From assembly GCF_000204055.1 (NCBI RefSeq), contig NW_006768767.1, positions 550,551-614,550 on the forward strand: a DNA stretch of 64,000 nt, in the 5' to 3' direction. Both the position numbers and the translations under genes were made by a program. Shown one piece after another: positions 10,540 to 22,354 of the stretch (within the stretch, counting starts at the first letter, position 1; each line of letters opens with the position of its first letter). The notes beneath the pieces were generated by a model, which was given only the letters and a program-made list of their open reading frames with translations, was not told where the DNA came from and did not search any database. The stretch comes from Melampsora larici-populina 98AG31 (Eukaryota > Basidiomycota > Pucciniomycetes > Pucciniales > Melampsoraceae).

Positions 10540-11994
10540 TGTAGCAGGTCCAGGTGTGAGAGATCGATCGAGATTTGTGAACTTGACAAAACGAGATTGA
10601 GTCCCCTCCTGCAAAGTTGTGAAGCAGGAAGTTGAAATCGTAGAATTGTGAGGCGGTGATTGCGTAGTCTACTTGTGAATTTTGAGTCGGATAAGATTAA
10701 TGAGTTGTGAAGTTTTTTTTGATGTGAACCGGTGGAATTGGAGGGGGATTGTGCTGTGTTTTTTTACATACTAAATTTTGTCATGTTTTTACTAGTAAAC
10801 CTCAGAAAAGATAGCCATCTAGTCAACGCAAAGTGATTGGAGACTGAAGGGAGCATGTTGATCCTTTCTACTTGAGATTTTCCTCCTGTTTTATAAAAAG
10901 CGTAGAAATGCTCTGAACAAACTGGAAATATAAGGTCTCTGATGAGCTTACTGACGATAGCTTTATTGAATGTTGTCAATCAATGATGTAAGTTTTTTGC
11001 TCTCTTGAGCTTCATGACTATTGCAAAGTGAAAGATTACGAGAACAAGAAATTGACTGAAGAAGAAATTGCAAAGAGACAGGTTGGAATCTCACCACTTA
11101 CATCTTGGATTGGTGGGACACCAATAAAAACGTCAGAACTCAAAACAAACTCACCAACGCCAATGATCCATCTGAAGTTACTTACAATCATTTTCTCTGT
11201 TGTAGTTATCTAGTGCTTGGTTATAATAGTGGGATTCAGAAATTTGTGGTTGAATGCAGGGTGAACAAAGTGGTGAAGATTTGAAATCATGAATTAAGGG
11301 GTTCAAAGATCTGAGATTACGTTGATACATATTTTTGTTGTTTATTTATTGCCCCTCCTGGTCCTTTTCTGTACTGTGTTGAAGAGGATGAGTGTGTGAT
11401 TCTGGTTTTTCTGTTTTGCTGCTGAACCCAAATTTTCATTCAACTAATCACAATCAACTCTCATTGATTCTCTATAAAGCTCATACAGACACATTGAAAC
11501 CAGTGTTGAAAAGCACCAGGCTTTACCTGCTCAGCTGATGAAAGTTCTTCGAAACACATTCAGAGTGGAAATTATGTTTGATTGTCTATAACTTTGATTT
11601 GGTGCAGATCACCTTGATATAGATAGAAAAGTCTGATATGCACATAACAAATCCACAGGGCAAGAATGCATTCAATATCACATAGGTGTTACGGATGCTG
11701 ACGAAAGCATGTAAAAGAGATGCAGTTTCAAAGAACAGGATCTTAACTTATTGTAAATCACGTTTTGCGCAATTTAAGACACGCTAGCAGTACTCACCTA
11801 TTTAGCAATGCAACTGCTGGTAGGTCACTTTCTCTCATTCAGGCGTAGCGTACATTAAAGGAGCAGGGCTAAGTGATAATTAAGAGCCAAAATAATGATA
11901 TGATTTGTGAATTGATCTCAATTGAAAATGATAACTTTTTGAAATGTGTACACCTGCTAACAAGAAACTGTACACTTTGTATTATACATAAAAT

Positions 11995-12200
11995 ATGAAC
12001 CATTGGAAGTTCACATTTCTTTGAGAAATTTATCTGAAGTTCACAAAGAATTGTGAACTTTATCTGAAGTTCACAAAGAATTGTGAACCTTTAGCAAAGT
12101 TCACAATTTTTTGTGAACCTTTAGCAAAGTTCACAATTTTTTGTGAACTTCCAATGGTTCACATTTCATCGTGAACCTTTTGTGAAGTTCACAATTTGTG
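11995..12200. repeat. GTGAAC minisatellite array
   Basis: Six to seven units alternate AAGTTCACAAAGAATTGTGA and AAGTTCACAATTTTTTGTGA forms, each ending in AC plus a short spacer. It is preceded by TTGTATTATACATAAAATAT, part of the conserved flank module of this repeat family. Confidence 0.8.
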
Positions 12201-12949
12201 TTATGCATGAAATACGCATAAGGGACTCCCTACTGATAGTACTGATGAAGGACCAGCTATCAATTTACACATGTTGGATCATGTTCCTCATGATTGTTAG
12301 GATTTACATCATGATTCTGGATTTGATATAACAGGTCTTGACACTGCGTGAATGATGTATTTTGCCCGGGTGAAAAATGATTGAATCTTAGCCCAAAATG
12401 ATTCAAAAAAAAAAAAAAAATTCACTACTGAATATCTTCTTGAAAAACAATTGAACAACTTTCAATGTCAAAAAGGCACATAAGAAGGTCATTAAAGAGA
12501 ACCCTGAATACAATTGAAAATTGGGGGTTGTATCTCAATCCATGAGAAACTCACTCTCAAAGGCTTGGAAAGTGCACAACTCTAGAAAGCAGATGAGAAG
12601 GTTTGCAGATACAGGGAAAATTGCAGTTGGGTATTTGGATTCATTTGTATATGCAGTTTTGTTCACAATTTTTTTGTGACATTCATTTGTCTTGTATCTC
12701 ATTGATTTTTGGTGGTGTTTCATTCAAGCATCTTCTCGTAAGGCGCTGAAGTTTGTGTATTTGATGCAAAAAAATGTATTGCATTGGACATAAATCAAAA
12801 GGCGTGTATATTCAGAGAAATAAAGAAATATAAGAGTGAATTTCAGTCGGGTACAGTTTGATAGCTCACATTTCATCTGTTTTCCATCTAAGCACATACA
12901 AGACTATGAATATGTAGATCACAAGTGATTTACGTAGCTTACAGCAAGT

Positions 12950-13273
12950 TCATCGATCCAAGGAAACCAGCGCGATGCTCTTCATGTCCAGTTTATCAGT
13001 TATTTCGCCAGCTCCATACAATATCCAACCACAGTGGGCAACAATCTCATCAATATGAATCAGGGAAGGTGGTTGGCGGATATCAAGACGTAGGCAAGCC
13101 TGTACATCTGGCTTTGCCAGTGTTCGGAAAGGATTTGGTTTCAACATGGGGACCGGGGGAAAAAGGTGAATTGAAACCCAAGTATCGGTAATTGGGGGAC
13201 TGTCTGGTACTGGGATCCTTCGATGATGAAAGATTGACTTTATCTGACCAAAGGATATAGTCCCACCGAACAA
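12950..13273 (-). pseudogene. Protein-like open frame, possibly a gene or element fragment
   Basis: An uninterrupted minus-strand frame of about 107 codons has balanced protein-like composition (for example HIDEIVAHCGWILYGAGEI). It sits just downstream of the family A gene end and lacks a convincing start or partner exon. I do not recognise it. It could be a terminal exon or a decayed fragment of a mobile element. Confidence 0.3.
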
Positions 13274-13303
13274 AAGAGTTCATGAGCATGAAAGTGAAAA
13301 AGT

Positions 13304-14512
13304 TCAATCGAACAAAGAATTGAGAGAACATATAGGGCAACAATGTTGATTGGGAGAAGGGCCTGAAGCTGTACTAGTACTGTTAATTTATCAAAGAAGA
13401 GTAAGAATACACATCACACAAAAAGTAGTAAATGGAAAGTGGACTAACCTATGAAGATCGGTACACACAGAGATAGAGCCAACGTCTTGGGCACCCTCCG
13501 TGAGGTCTTTCTGCTCGTTCAGCGAGACCAATGAGTGGCGTGACTGGAGTTGGATGCCTTCGATGGTTTCTTGAAAATTTGTAGGGTCGGGGGTATCATC
13601 GTGAAGGGCCTCTTCTGCGTCGATCTGAGAGCTGCAGATACCCTCCATCTCGTCGGGGACCTCTTGTTGCTCCGTCAGCGAGACCGATGACTGGCATGAC
13701 TGGAGTTGGATGCCTTCAATGGGTTCTTGAAAATTTGTAGGGTCAGGGGTAGAATAGACTGTACTAGTACTGTTCATTGATCAAGTAAAAGTAAAAGTAA
13801 GAATACACATCACACAAAAAGTAGTAAATGGAAAGTGGACTAACCTATGAAGATCGGTACACGCAGAGATAGAGCCGACGTCTTGGGCAGCCTCCGTGAG
13901 GTCTTTCTGCTCGGTCAGCGAGACCGATGAGTGGCGTGACTGGAGTTGGATGCCTTCGATGGTTTCTTGAAAATTTGTAGGGTCGGGGGTATCATCGTGA
14001 AGGGCCTCTTCTGCGTCGGTCTGAGCGCTACAGATACCCTCCATCTCGTCGGGAACCTTGTAAGTGTCGAGGAAAGATTGAAACGTTGCAGCCGGGAGAT
14101 GGTACAGGCCCTTCTTGAGGGGGGCGAGGGCAGATGTATTGGACGCTGCCATGCAATCTTTGTAGATGTCATCTAGTGAGTCGACAACTACTGGAGCACG
14201 TTGTTTGCTGGATACTGGGCCTCGTAAGAAACTAGGCACTTGAAAATACTTGGTGTCGTTGGGTGAAGGGACTACTAGATTAGAGAGACGCGTGGAAACC
14301 ATTTCACGAAAAATCATTCGAAGCAGATCGGTAGCATTTTGAGCCTCTACAGTGAATTCAAAATGGGGGTAGAATGCGACAATCATCTGTCTGAGTTCGG
14401 TAGGAGTAGCGGTACTAAGGAATCTATCGGCATCAATTTTAGGAGTCGGCTCATCCACAACATAATCAAGAATATAAGTCGGCAAGTAAACGAAATTTTT
14501 TATTAAGGACAT
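13304..14512 (-). CDS. Family A hypothetical protein, copy 1, with intron-containing internal duplication
   Basis: Three exons (14512-13845, 13769-13449, 13379-13304) with phase-2 junctions give 354 aa. The N-terminal about 95 residues carry the family A signature FVYLPTYILDYVV, then TPTELRQMIVAFYPHF, then IFREMVSTRLSNLV. This aligns with the protein at 21953-22354 and more weakly with 38472-38996. The C-terminal half is Glu/Asp/Ser-rich and repeats DPTNFQETIEGIQLQSRHS three times and DEMEGICS twice. Exon 2 and its flanking introns are a tandem copy of the end of exon 1 plus intron 1 (period about 391 bp, same splice sites). No signal peptide or membrane segment is seen. Its ATG lies 446 bp from the divergent ATG of a family B gene. 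Function is unknown. Confidence 0.75.
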
Positions 14513-14958
14513 GATGTGAGTAGCAGCGTATTTGGAAAGAAGGAGGAGTGCTGGATAACTCACAACACTGGTTGGAACCAACTTGGTTTAAGTAGTCAGT
14601 CGAGGCCGTATGATTCCTTTTAGTGTCTTCTATCATGGCTCTATCCGAAGATGCATGAAGGATTTTCTAATTTCAAGATCGGAGAAAAATGAAAACCATT
14701 AAACATGATAATGTTTATCTCAAAATGGAGAAAGGGTATGCTTGATTGACCCACGGCAGAACACTTCACTTACGTAGATTAGAGAGCCAGTGGTTCCATG
14801 AAAGGCCTTCCTTGGTGTATAATAGATATAATAGAAACCGTTGAAGTGCTCATTTTCTTCAATATCACTCATCTATCATTTCAAACAAACTTCTCATCAT
14901 TCGAATATTTCCATTCCATCTATTATTGATTGAATAATTTCGCGAGTATAACCACGAA

Positions 14959-15543
14959 ATGAAAAGAGAAAGACCAGAAACGCCATCACAAGAAGAAGAA
15001 AGTGAGTTCCGCTGGGGTCTCTAATCTATCTATCAGTGAAGTCTAAATCGTTGATCAAAACTTACTGAACTAGTCGCGAGGTTAGAAGAAGAAGTTGGTC
15101 GCCTCAAAGTGTCGCTTCGAAGCCTTGAGGACAAAGGTGTACTTTCAGGTAAGTCTTTGTTCATTTTCACTGGCCATCAAGTTACTCCAGCTTGCTTACC
15201 CTGCTGTGTGATGCCAGCCTGTGCTCATGAAGTTCAGCCCATTTTGGATGATCTCAGACAAGAGATTGCTGGTCTAAAGTCCTCGCTCGAAGTTGTCCAA
15301 GCTGAAGTATCCGATTTACAATTAATGGCCAGCTTCGAATTCCAACACGTCAGAGCCAACCAGATGGCTATCCAAAAGGTCGCGGACGCCACTGGTAACT
15401 CCCATATTGATACCGAGGAGGAGATAGAGGTTTTTACCGAAGAACGTCATCAATCGTATTTCTTCACTCGTGATCAATCTCTAGGAGGTAATGCTGCTGG
15501 AGGCGACCAGGTTCCTGTATCCGATCCACACCTTGGATCGTGA
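14959..15543 (+). CDS. Family B coiled-coil hypothetical protein, copy 1
   Basis: Exons 14959-15001, 15074-15148 and 15218-15543 join with consistent phase-1 introns to give 147 aa. The protein starts MKRERPETPSQEEE and continues with heptad-rich EEEVGRLKVSLRSLEDK and DLRQEIAGLKSSLEVVQAEV, a predicted coiled coil. It ends in a conserved block HIDTEEEIEVFTEERHQS and a low-complexity tail. The gene at 25444-26065 shares DLQxxAxxEYQxxRA, SHIDxxxEIE and ERHxS at matching positions, and the same three-exon phase layout. It is transcribed away from the adjacent family A gene. Function is unknown. Confidence 0.7.
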
Positions 15544-17655
15544 GCTACATATATGGTGAGCAACTTGATTCAACATTTCAAACGTTGATCAGCTCTCTTG
15601 AATTCGACAAGACTGAGAAGCTATGTACTATGTAGGATTTTGTTGAAGTCAATGTGAGTTTCGGTAGATACGATACATAGTCAGGAGATGAGAAGTCTCG
15701 AAGCAATGTGAAGAGTATCTGCTGTTGTGACAGTCTTAAATTACGGCATGGGCTACTAGATTCATACTTTGTGAGACTTCAATAATTTTTCCTTTCATGA
15801 ATTTGAGGGAGACCAAAAAAAAGTAACAGGAACAACAAGAAATAGCGAGAAACATGGGTGATGACCATGATGACAACTTTATCTGATGATGTCAATTCAG
15901 CTTATTATGTGTAAAACAAAAGCTCTTTGCATTGCTGTCTTTTCCAAACAATGCAAGAACAACCAGAAGCATTCCCTTTTCAGATAAAAAAAACTCGTAA
16001 TTTCTTTTTTGTTTCCCCTTTTTACACATCTGAAGTTCTTTTCCTGGCTTGTTGTATTTCTTTCCAAATTTTTCAAAATAAAATATCAATTAGGGTGGTC
16101 TTTTGAATATATAATAAATACATATATGTTCCTCTTCTGGTAATTGATCTTTGATGGTGAGTCAACTTTTTGGTGAGGAGACCATTGATTGATATGGTCT
16201 GATTTTGTAGATGTGAGAAGTTGTTTGTGAGAATTGTGAGATAACTACAAACTTTTGAGACATTTGAGTGGTTCCATTTAAATAGTGGGACAGTAGGCCT
16301 GTGGTGGGATGCCCACATGTTCTCTAGTGATATAAATATACTTCATCTGTGAGTCAAAAAGCGTATCACAAAAAAGCTCAAAACAAGTGACTATGCACCA
16401 AAGTCACTGGAGTACATCTTTGCCTGGTCACCAGCATTGGCTGGCCACTGTGTTCAATGTTGTTTTGAGCCCCAACGGACTCAGAGGGGCAAATTTCCTA
16501 GGCGGACTGAAGTACTAAAGGAAAAGTTCATCTATGGAAAAGTACAGTTTTGCAGTCCATATAGCGTTCGTGAGAGGTCGCTGTTCAATTCCCACATGAT
16601 GCACGTCATATGAAATCAGATACATTCAACTTACCAGGTAGAACTTCAGTCAATCTGGTTGGGTTAAATGTGGCATTTGTGTATGATAAATTGAACCAAA
16701 AAAAGATAACTTATCTCAACTTCGCTCAATCTGATTGGATAAGTGAATCATTTCAACCTTGTTTGTTTGCGTTGAATTAATAGATACTAAACTGTAGTAA
16801 CATTGAACCTCTGCTATATGTATGTATATTTGATTTTCATCATGAGAAATCTTTCTCAATAAGGTCAGAGAGCCAAAATCAAAACCATGTGATGAGCTAA
16901 GGACCTACGTGTTTAGATTGCCTTTGTAAAGAGGAAAATGGTATATTGGGCTTATGATGAAGATTATAAAAGGTTCCATAGCAAGAGAGAAGGCTGTGTA
17001 TAATATTCCTTGCAATATGTTCCAACGAGCTAGAGTCATTCATAAAGTAATATGGACTCCATAAAACTTTTCACAACAACATGTCAACTTTGAAAAAAGT
17101 TCACATTTGATATTTGTTGTTGGAAAAATTAAGTCCTTAGAATTTCATTTTGTTTTGCTATTTCTTGGATGGCTTACAATACTTTCCTCAAATATTTGTT
17201 TACACTTTTGAAAAGGCATATTGATTTCAATCAAATTGAGCGTACATAATTTGTAAATCTCACGTTATTCTGTACTTTGGAAACTACAAGTAGAATCACT
17301 TCGGGTGCACTTTCAGATCAAAAGTGAGTTGACTTACAAGTGTTTTTGAAAAACACTATGAGCCAGAGAGTGAGTAAGATGGTTATATCAAGAGAAGTCG
17401 TGGAATCACGTGCAAAAAACAAAAGCATGATTGAAGGAGCATGAATTTTGATAATGTGGTGTTAGATTTTGTCAAAAAGGAAGACGCCTGGATAAATCGC
17501 GTTGTGAGATTTAGAGAAGCATACCACAAAAATCAACAGCCTGAAGTAAAAGTAGAGAATGTGAGAGGAAGAGAGCAAGAAGTTCTGGAATCACATAGAG
17601 CTAAAGGAAAGTATGATTGAGAAAAGAGAGAACAAATGCTTCACACTAATTAGTA
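15544..17655. other. Intergenic with dispersed repeats
   Basis: No supported gene. A SINE-like repeat is at 16487-16920, and a decayed GTGAAC-family module (TTTGCTATTTCTTGGATGGC near 17155, with one TTCACATTTG unit) at 17085-17240. Confidence 0.45.
16487..16920. repeat. Dispersed repeat with SINE-like features, copy 1
   Basis: It aligns collinearly with 47580-48060. Shared blocks are CTGAAGTACTAAAGGAAA near the left end, a B-box-like TGTTCAATTCCCACAT (compare TGTTCAAATCCCACAT), AAAAAAAGATAA, CTATATGTATGTA, CATGAGAAA and GAGTTAAGGACCTA / GAGCTAAGGACCTA at the right end. The B-box-like block suggests a tRNA-derived SINE, but no A box or target duplication was demonstrated. Confidence 0.55.
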
Positions 17656-18920
17656 TTACTCAAGACTCTTGAGACCGGCCTTGATTTGTGCCTCAATCAA
17701 AGGGTCAAGTTTCTTTGCGGTCTTGAGTTCGGTCAATCTTGAGGTAATCTCTTCTGCATAATCTTTTATATGCTCCTTCTTAAAAGTCTCCTTCATCTTA
17801 TCAGACATACCAGCTTCCTTCTTATTCATACCTTTGATTCGATCGACAATAGTTTTTGAAATCTGAACAGAAGATCCAAAATTTGTTAAGTTGGCATCTT
17901 CTGGAGTGACCCGTTCACCAAATACGTTGAGGGTCTGAGAATGTGAGCTATGGTGTAATGTCTTTGTGTTCCAGATTACCACCTTTGGCAAATGACTTAA
18001 ACGTATCTTTGTATTGTACTTGTCAAGGTGAAAATAAGCGCCTTCAATGTGGAAAGGTGGAGGTGTATCGCTGTCGTTGGGGTAGATTACGTTGCCTGAG
18101 TCACGTTCCATCAGACAGAAAAGGCCAATGGCACATCCGGATGCGTCTGGATCTTCATGCAATTCATTAGCGAATTCGTCTCGCGTGATGACCAGATTGG
18201 AACCAACGCTAGATTTGGAAGATGTGTTGAGAACCTTTGGCGAAGCCCAATAGACACCATATTGTTGTCGAAGTACAAGATTCGCTTTGAATTGGGAGAA
18301 TACTAGGTTTGCAAAGAGTTTTGAGATAAATTTATCAATAGTAGGGAGAAGTTTCATCCGTTGAATATCTTGCATGATAAGGTGCGGGTCGCTTCGAGTA
18401 TTGGTATTGAGTACATAGGCACCTGAGATTGATAAATATTAGTCAAGGGTTTTAGGAATCAATAATAATCAACAAGGTTACCTGCAGACTTCCCTTTATC
18501 GGTGCCACCACGAGAACCAATGGGATACATCTCCCCAGACTTGGCTTGCCCTAAAGCTTCGGCAGCTTTGTTGATTGTACACTTGTTGCGAGCAAGTCCA
18601 TGATGGTAGAGAAGTTTTGTTGCCCAATCGAATTGATCTCGGAGATTTTGGTTGTTATTGTGATTATTGTGAAGTGTAAAGATGCTGGCGATAAATTCCC
18701 CAGTGTGCCCGTCAACGAGGATGACATGACCGTATGAGATGATACGTTCTTTAAGATCAGGGCGATTAGGTAGGACATGAATAACTTTGGCTGTAGTTGG
18801 TGCACCGTGTTGATCATGAACAATAGAACGTCGAAAATCCGCGTGTAGGTCTTTCTTTTCCTGACGCTTCTCAGCCTGCTTTCGGGCAAGTGATGCGAGT
18901 TGAGAAGGATTTTTACCCAT
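17656..18920 (-). CDS. Tet-like 2OG-Fe(II) oxygenase domain protein
   Basis: Two exons (18920-18482 and 18422-17656) join at a phase-1 intron of 59 nt to give 401 aa. The N-terminus is Lys/Arg-rich and contains YGHVILVDGHTGEF. The core keeps the dioxygenase pattern: HxD at H235/D237 within NELHEDPDASGCAIGLF, VVIWNTKTLHHSS with the distal His near 303-304, and NFGSSVQIS. This matches the Tet-like family expanded in rust fungi (typical HTDxDASGxxxGLF and FGSSxQIS as I recall the family). Members are inferred to oxidise modified bases, but the substrate here is unknown. TET/JBP-type genes in fungi have been reported with KDZ transposons; no such transposase is adjacent here. A Lys/Glu-rich tail ends the protein. 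The ATG follows a TTTTTCCAG, so a 5' non-coding exon is possible. Confidence 0.75.
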
Positions 18921-19486
18921 CTGGAAAAATCAAAATACCTGATGTTAGCTAGATGGCATTCAAGTTTCAAATGAGAATTGTGATAGACGAAGGAAAAAAA
19001 TAAGTACTAGCGGAAACTTCTCGAGGTAGTGATGCAAGTGAAGAAGACATAGAAAGAGAGGAAAGTGAGCGGTAAACGTCATTTACCTTCTGAGCAATGA
19101 GAAGCAATCAAGATATGAGGTGATAAAAAACTTTGAAGAATGCTGTATACTAATCAAGTGATGAGAGAGTGTTAAATGATCAGAAAAGTGTTAATTTGCA
19201 GATGATAAATGGTAGAAGTGATGCCTGATTGAATCGATCAATGTATCTTTTAATTTAAGGAATAATCAAATGGATGAATGATTAATTTGTTAATGGAAGA
19301 GGCGTATAGAAAAAAAATTGCTGGAGTTACAGACGATTAAAAACCTCTAGGAAGTTGGATTAAGCAGTAAAGGACCTCCGTTATACCCACTTGATTCAAT
19401 ATCCACTTTGTTTCAAGAAGATCTTCTGGTTGTCCGCAGAAGGCTTTCAAGTCGAAAAAAACATGATGCGTGCTACATTTGCGTTT

Positions 19487-19861
19487 TCTTTAATTATTGT
19501 GAGGTCGCCTGTGGGGAAAAGAACACGAGGGGCTGATTCAACGTGGAACTACGCACGTGCGTATAAAACTACTGAGGGTGCTAAAGGGATGTTGTTGTCA
19601 CCCATCAAGGTGGCTTTGTTGTTATCTTCCGGAAGACATCCCCTGTGGAGAAAAGGAAACGGGGCGGCTGTCTCAAGGTGTAACTACGCGCGTGCGTATA
19701 AAACTACTGATGGCCCTAATCAAAGATGATTACAAAGGATGTTGTTGTCCCCCACTTGATGAGGCTTTGTGGTTATCTTCCCAACGACCTCCCCTGTGGG
19801 GAAAAGTAAACCGGCTGGCTGATTCAACGTGTAACTATCTCTGTGCGTACAAAACTACAGA
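19487..19861. repeat. Three-copy imperfect tandem repeat of about 134-152 bp
   Basis: Each copy has CCCCTGTGGGGAAAAG-like sequence, GGCTGATTCAACGTGTAACT and CGTGCGTATAAAACTAC. The last block recurs near 19561, 19695 and 19847. Copies 1-2 are more alike than copy 3. Open frames across it are an effect of the repeat. Confidence 0.75.
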
Positions 19862-20384
19862 ACTTTTTGATGCATCTGAAGGCTTTGGGCTGCTTGAGGA
19901 TTCTGGTCGAGTCTTGCAGACAAAGTTCAAGTATAGCCTGGATGAATCTGTGTTGATGGTGTTCTAATCTTGGCAGGGAAGTGGTCAATAAATTCAAAAG
20001 CCCAGCGTAGTTTCAAGCTGGGTGATTCAAAAAATTGACGCATGTTTCACAACAATGGGCAAGTTGTTGTAGTGTACAAATGCCTAAAGACCTTCAACTT
20101 GAAACCTTCTATTGATTACATTGCTTTCATGATTCTGTTACAAAGGTTTCATGATTTTTTTACGAAAAAAGTGTCCCAATCTTTATGAAATATGGAAAAG
20201 AAAATAACAAATTCAAACTATTCAATCCCATGTAGAGTGAATTTGAGTTGAAAGTGATTGAAATGGAAATGAATGGTATGTTGAGGGTGTAGATCCATTC
20301 AAAACTCTCTTATGGAATGTGGCAAGAATGTAAGCTTTCAAGATAATTTTATCAGCAAACAAATACCAAATGGGAACTCCACAA

Positions 20385-20760
20385 ATGCTTCACGGTGAAA
20401 TGTGAAATTCTGAAAAAGTTCACATAATGTGAACTTCTCAAAAAGTTCACATTGAAATGTGAACTCCACAAAAAGTTCACAGTAAAATGTGAACTTCCCA
20501 AAAATTTCACAATTAAATGTGAACTTCTCAAAAAGTTCACAATTAAATGTGAACTTCTCAAACAGTTCACAATTAAATATGGACTTCTCAAAAAGTTCAC
20601 AATAAAATGTGAACTTCAGATGAAGTTCTCACAAAATTGAAGAGGTAGAAGTCTAAGGACATAAATTTTCAGCAAACAAATACTGAATGTGAACTCCACA
20701 GAAAGTTCACAATAAAACATGAATTCATCAAAAAGTTCACAATAAAATGGGAACTCCATA
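20385..20760. repeat. GTGAAC minisatellite array
   Basis: About ten units of about 30 bp of the type AAATGTGAACTTCTCAAAAA plus GTTCACAATT. The units are half-palindromes of GTGAAC/GTTCAC, and a conserved CAGCAAACAAATAC block occurs at 20350 and 20670 on each side. Confidence 0.8.
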
Positions 20761-21952
20761 AGATTGCTAAAGGATGTGATCTTCTATGATATCACTAGCT
20801 ATTTTTGTAAATCAAGCGTGTTCAAACTGATCCCAATTTGTTAAGTTTGTCCCTTTCATTCTTGTTCCTTTTCATTTCTTGCAAACCAAACCCAATATAA
20901 ATGTCCTATTTGTAGGAGCTTGAAAAGAATCTATGGCTGGTCACTCATAGCGCTTAATTCCCTCCCTCAGATTGAGTTTGGCTTGGAGATCTATCTTGAG
21001 GACAAGTGAAGAATCCTGAATGGAAATACAAAGTCATCACTTAATTTCAAATTGCTTGGGTGGTTTATAATGTTTGAGGGGTTCACTTTTTGAGCAAAAA
21101 ATGCCTCTAGTAGATTGGACATTTTGTTTGAATTTTTATTTGTCAGTTGGCAGGTTCAAAAGAAATGTGTAATGTGATAATCTTGGTTCCATTCTTTCTT
21201 TGAATCACTGTGGAGTTGAGGTGGCTGAAGGGCTATTGTTATTTACATGCATAACAATCCAAAATCTATTGTGATTGATGGACAACAAAATATATAGAGA
21301 ACCTATCTTTGTTGCGTTGAGCAAAAAATACAACTTCATCATTGAAGTGAGAAGAGATTAATTTTTCCTGTCAGCTGTCCTTCATCCGTTCTGCCATGCC
21401 CCCTTTCCAGAATTTGTATATAATAGGGGGTTTGAGATTTATTCTGTGCGTATTTTTTCAAAATATGGGCAGCTTTTCTGTACAAAAGATCCTCGTAAAA
21501 CCTACAAATGTTCAATGCAGGACACCTACAAAAGTGTCCTGCTTTATAATACACACATGCTCTACAACAATGATCAAGTTGTTGTACATAGCGTAAAAAT
21601 GCGTAAAAAGCTTCAACTTGAAAACCCTGGTGACTTGTAAAACTAGCTGTTTATGTTTTACGAAGACAGGAGGCGTAAAAGCTTCCTCATTTTTGTTAAT
21701 TTTGCGTAAGTTTACGCTACAAGGGGAATTCATTTTAGCGTAGAAACCGTGATTAGTTCCAACTTGAAACCCCCTTAGTATGTAGGGCAAAATTCCTTTG
21801 TATTTATCTGTCCAATTTTGACTGAGAATATATGTCAAAGGGGAACAAAGGGCCAAGAAATCACTCACTAGAATATGTGACTTGTCTTTGTGAATCAAGT
21901 TTGCTCCTCCCTCCTGGAAAGATCACTGTCATAACACACCAACTCAAGTCGA

Positions 21953-22354
21953 ATGATATCTGCTCCGCCTGAACAAACCTCTGTTTTCATTCCAATCCAC
22001 CTTCTTGATTATCTTGTTGTGGACACCTCTACCAACCAGATCAAAACCTCCGATATACTTGAAAAAGCAACCTGTGAGGAGCTTTACAATTTCATTCAAG
22101 CCTTTAAACCACATCTTACAATCCTTAGCCTAGAAAGAGACAATCCCAAATTTTTGAAGACAGTCTTTGTTGAGATGGTGGCGCCCCTGATCAACAACTT
22201 AATTCCCTCCGAACTGAAAAACACACAGCACATTCAAGCACTATTTCATCTACCATCTCCTAAATCAACGGATCCAACTTCTAACCTTCCAGGGCCAACA
22301 TGCAACTACCCTCAACTGTTGGCTTCTCAGGCTACTCGTGATCAGCCAATTTAG
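21953..22354 (+). CDS. Family A hypothetical protein, copy 2
   Basis: A single-exon frame of 133 aa with a clear ATG. It contains FIPIHLLDYLVVD, then TCEELYNFIQAFKPHL, then VFVEMVAPLINNLIPSE. These align without large gaps to the N-terminal domain of the 13304-14512 protein (YLPTYILDYVVDE, TPTELRQMIVAFYPHF, IFREMVSTRLSNLVVPS). It lacks the acidic repeat tail of copy 1 and ends in a short Ser/Pro/Thr-rich tail. A downstream exon after 22350 cannot be excluded. Unknown function; probably a short helical domain. Confidence 0.65.
   Translation: MISAPPEQTSVFIPIHLLDYLVVDTSTNQIKTSDILEKATCEELYNFIQAFKPHLTILSLERDNPKFLKTVFVEMVAPLINNLIPSELKNTQHIQALFHLPSPKSTDPTSNLPGPTCNYPQLLASQATRDQPI

Larger units (their letters stand above)
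10540..13303. other. Long non-coding stretch with one minisatellite array
   Basis: The first about 200 bp are the upstream region of the JmjC gene. The rest shows only short frames with no motif. A small GTGAAC array (11995-12200) and a 15-A run near 12406 are the visible structures. A minus-strand open frame at 12950-13273 is listed separately. Confidence 0.4.
18921..21952. other. Intergenic with tandem and dispersed repeats
   Basis: No supported gene. It holds a three-copy tandem repeat (19487-19861), a GTGAAC array (20385-20760) and a short module match CTTGGGTGGTTTATAATG near 21056. Confidence 0.45.

Noticed and set aside
16545..16620. tRNA gene around TGTTCAATTCCCACAT
   Set aside because: Only a B-box-like block is visible; no cloverleaf stems or anticodon loop could be folded.
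19021..19080. Upstream exon for the Tet-like gene starting MSSSLASLPREVSAS
   Set aside because: Splicing it to the exon at 18920 creates an immediate stop (phase mismatch).
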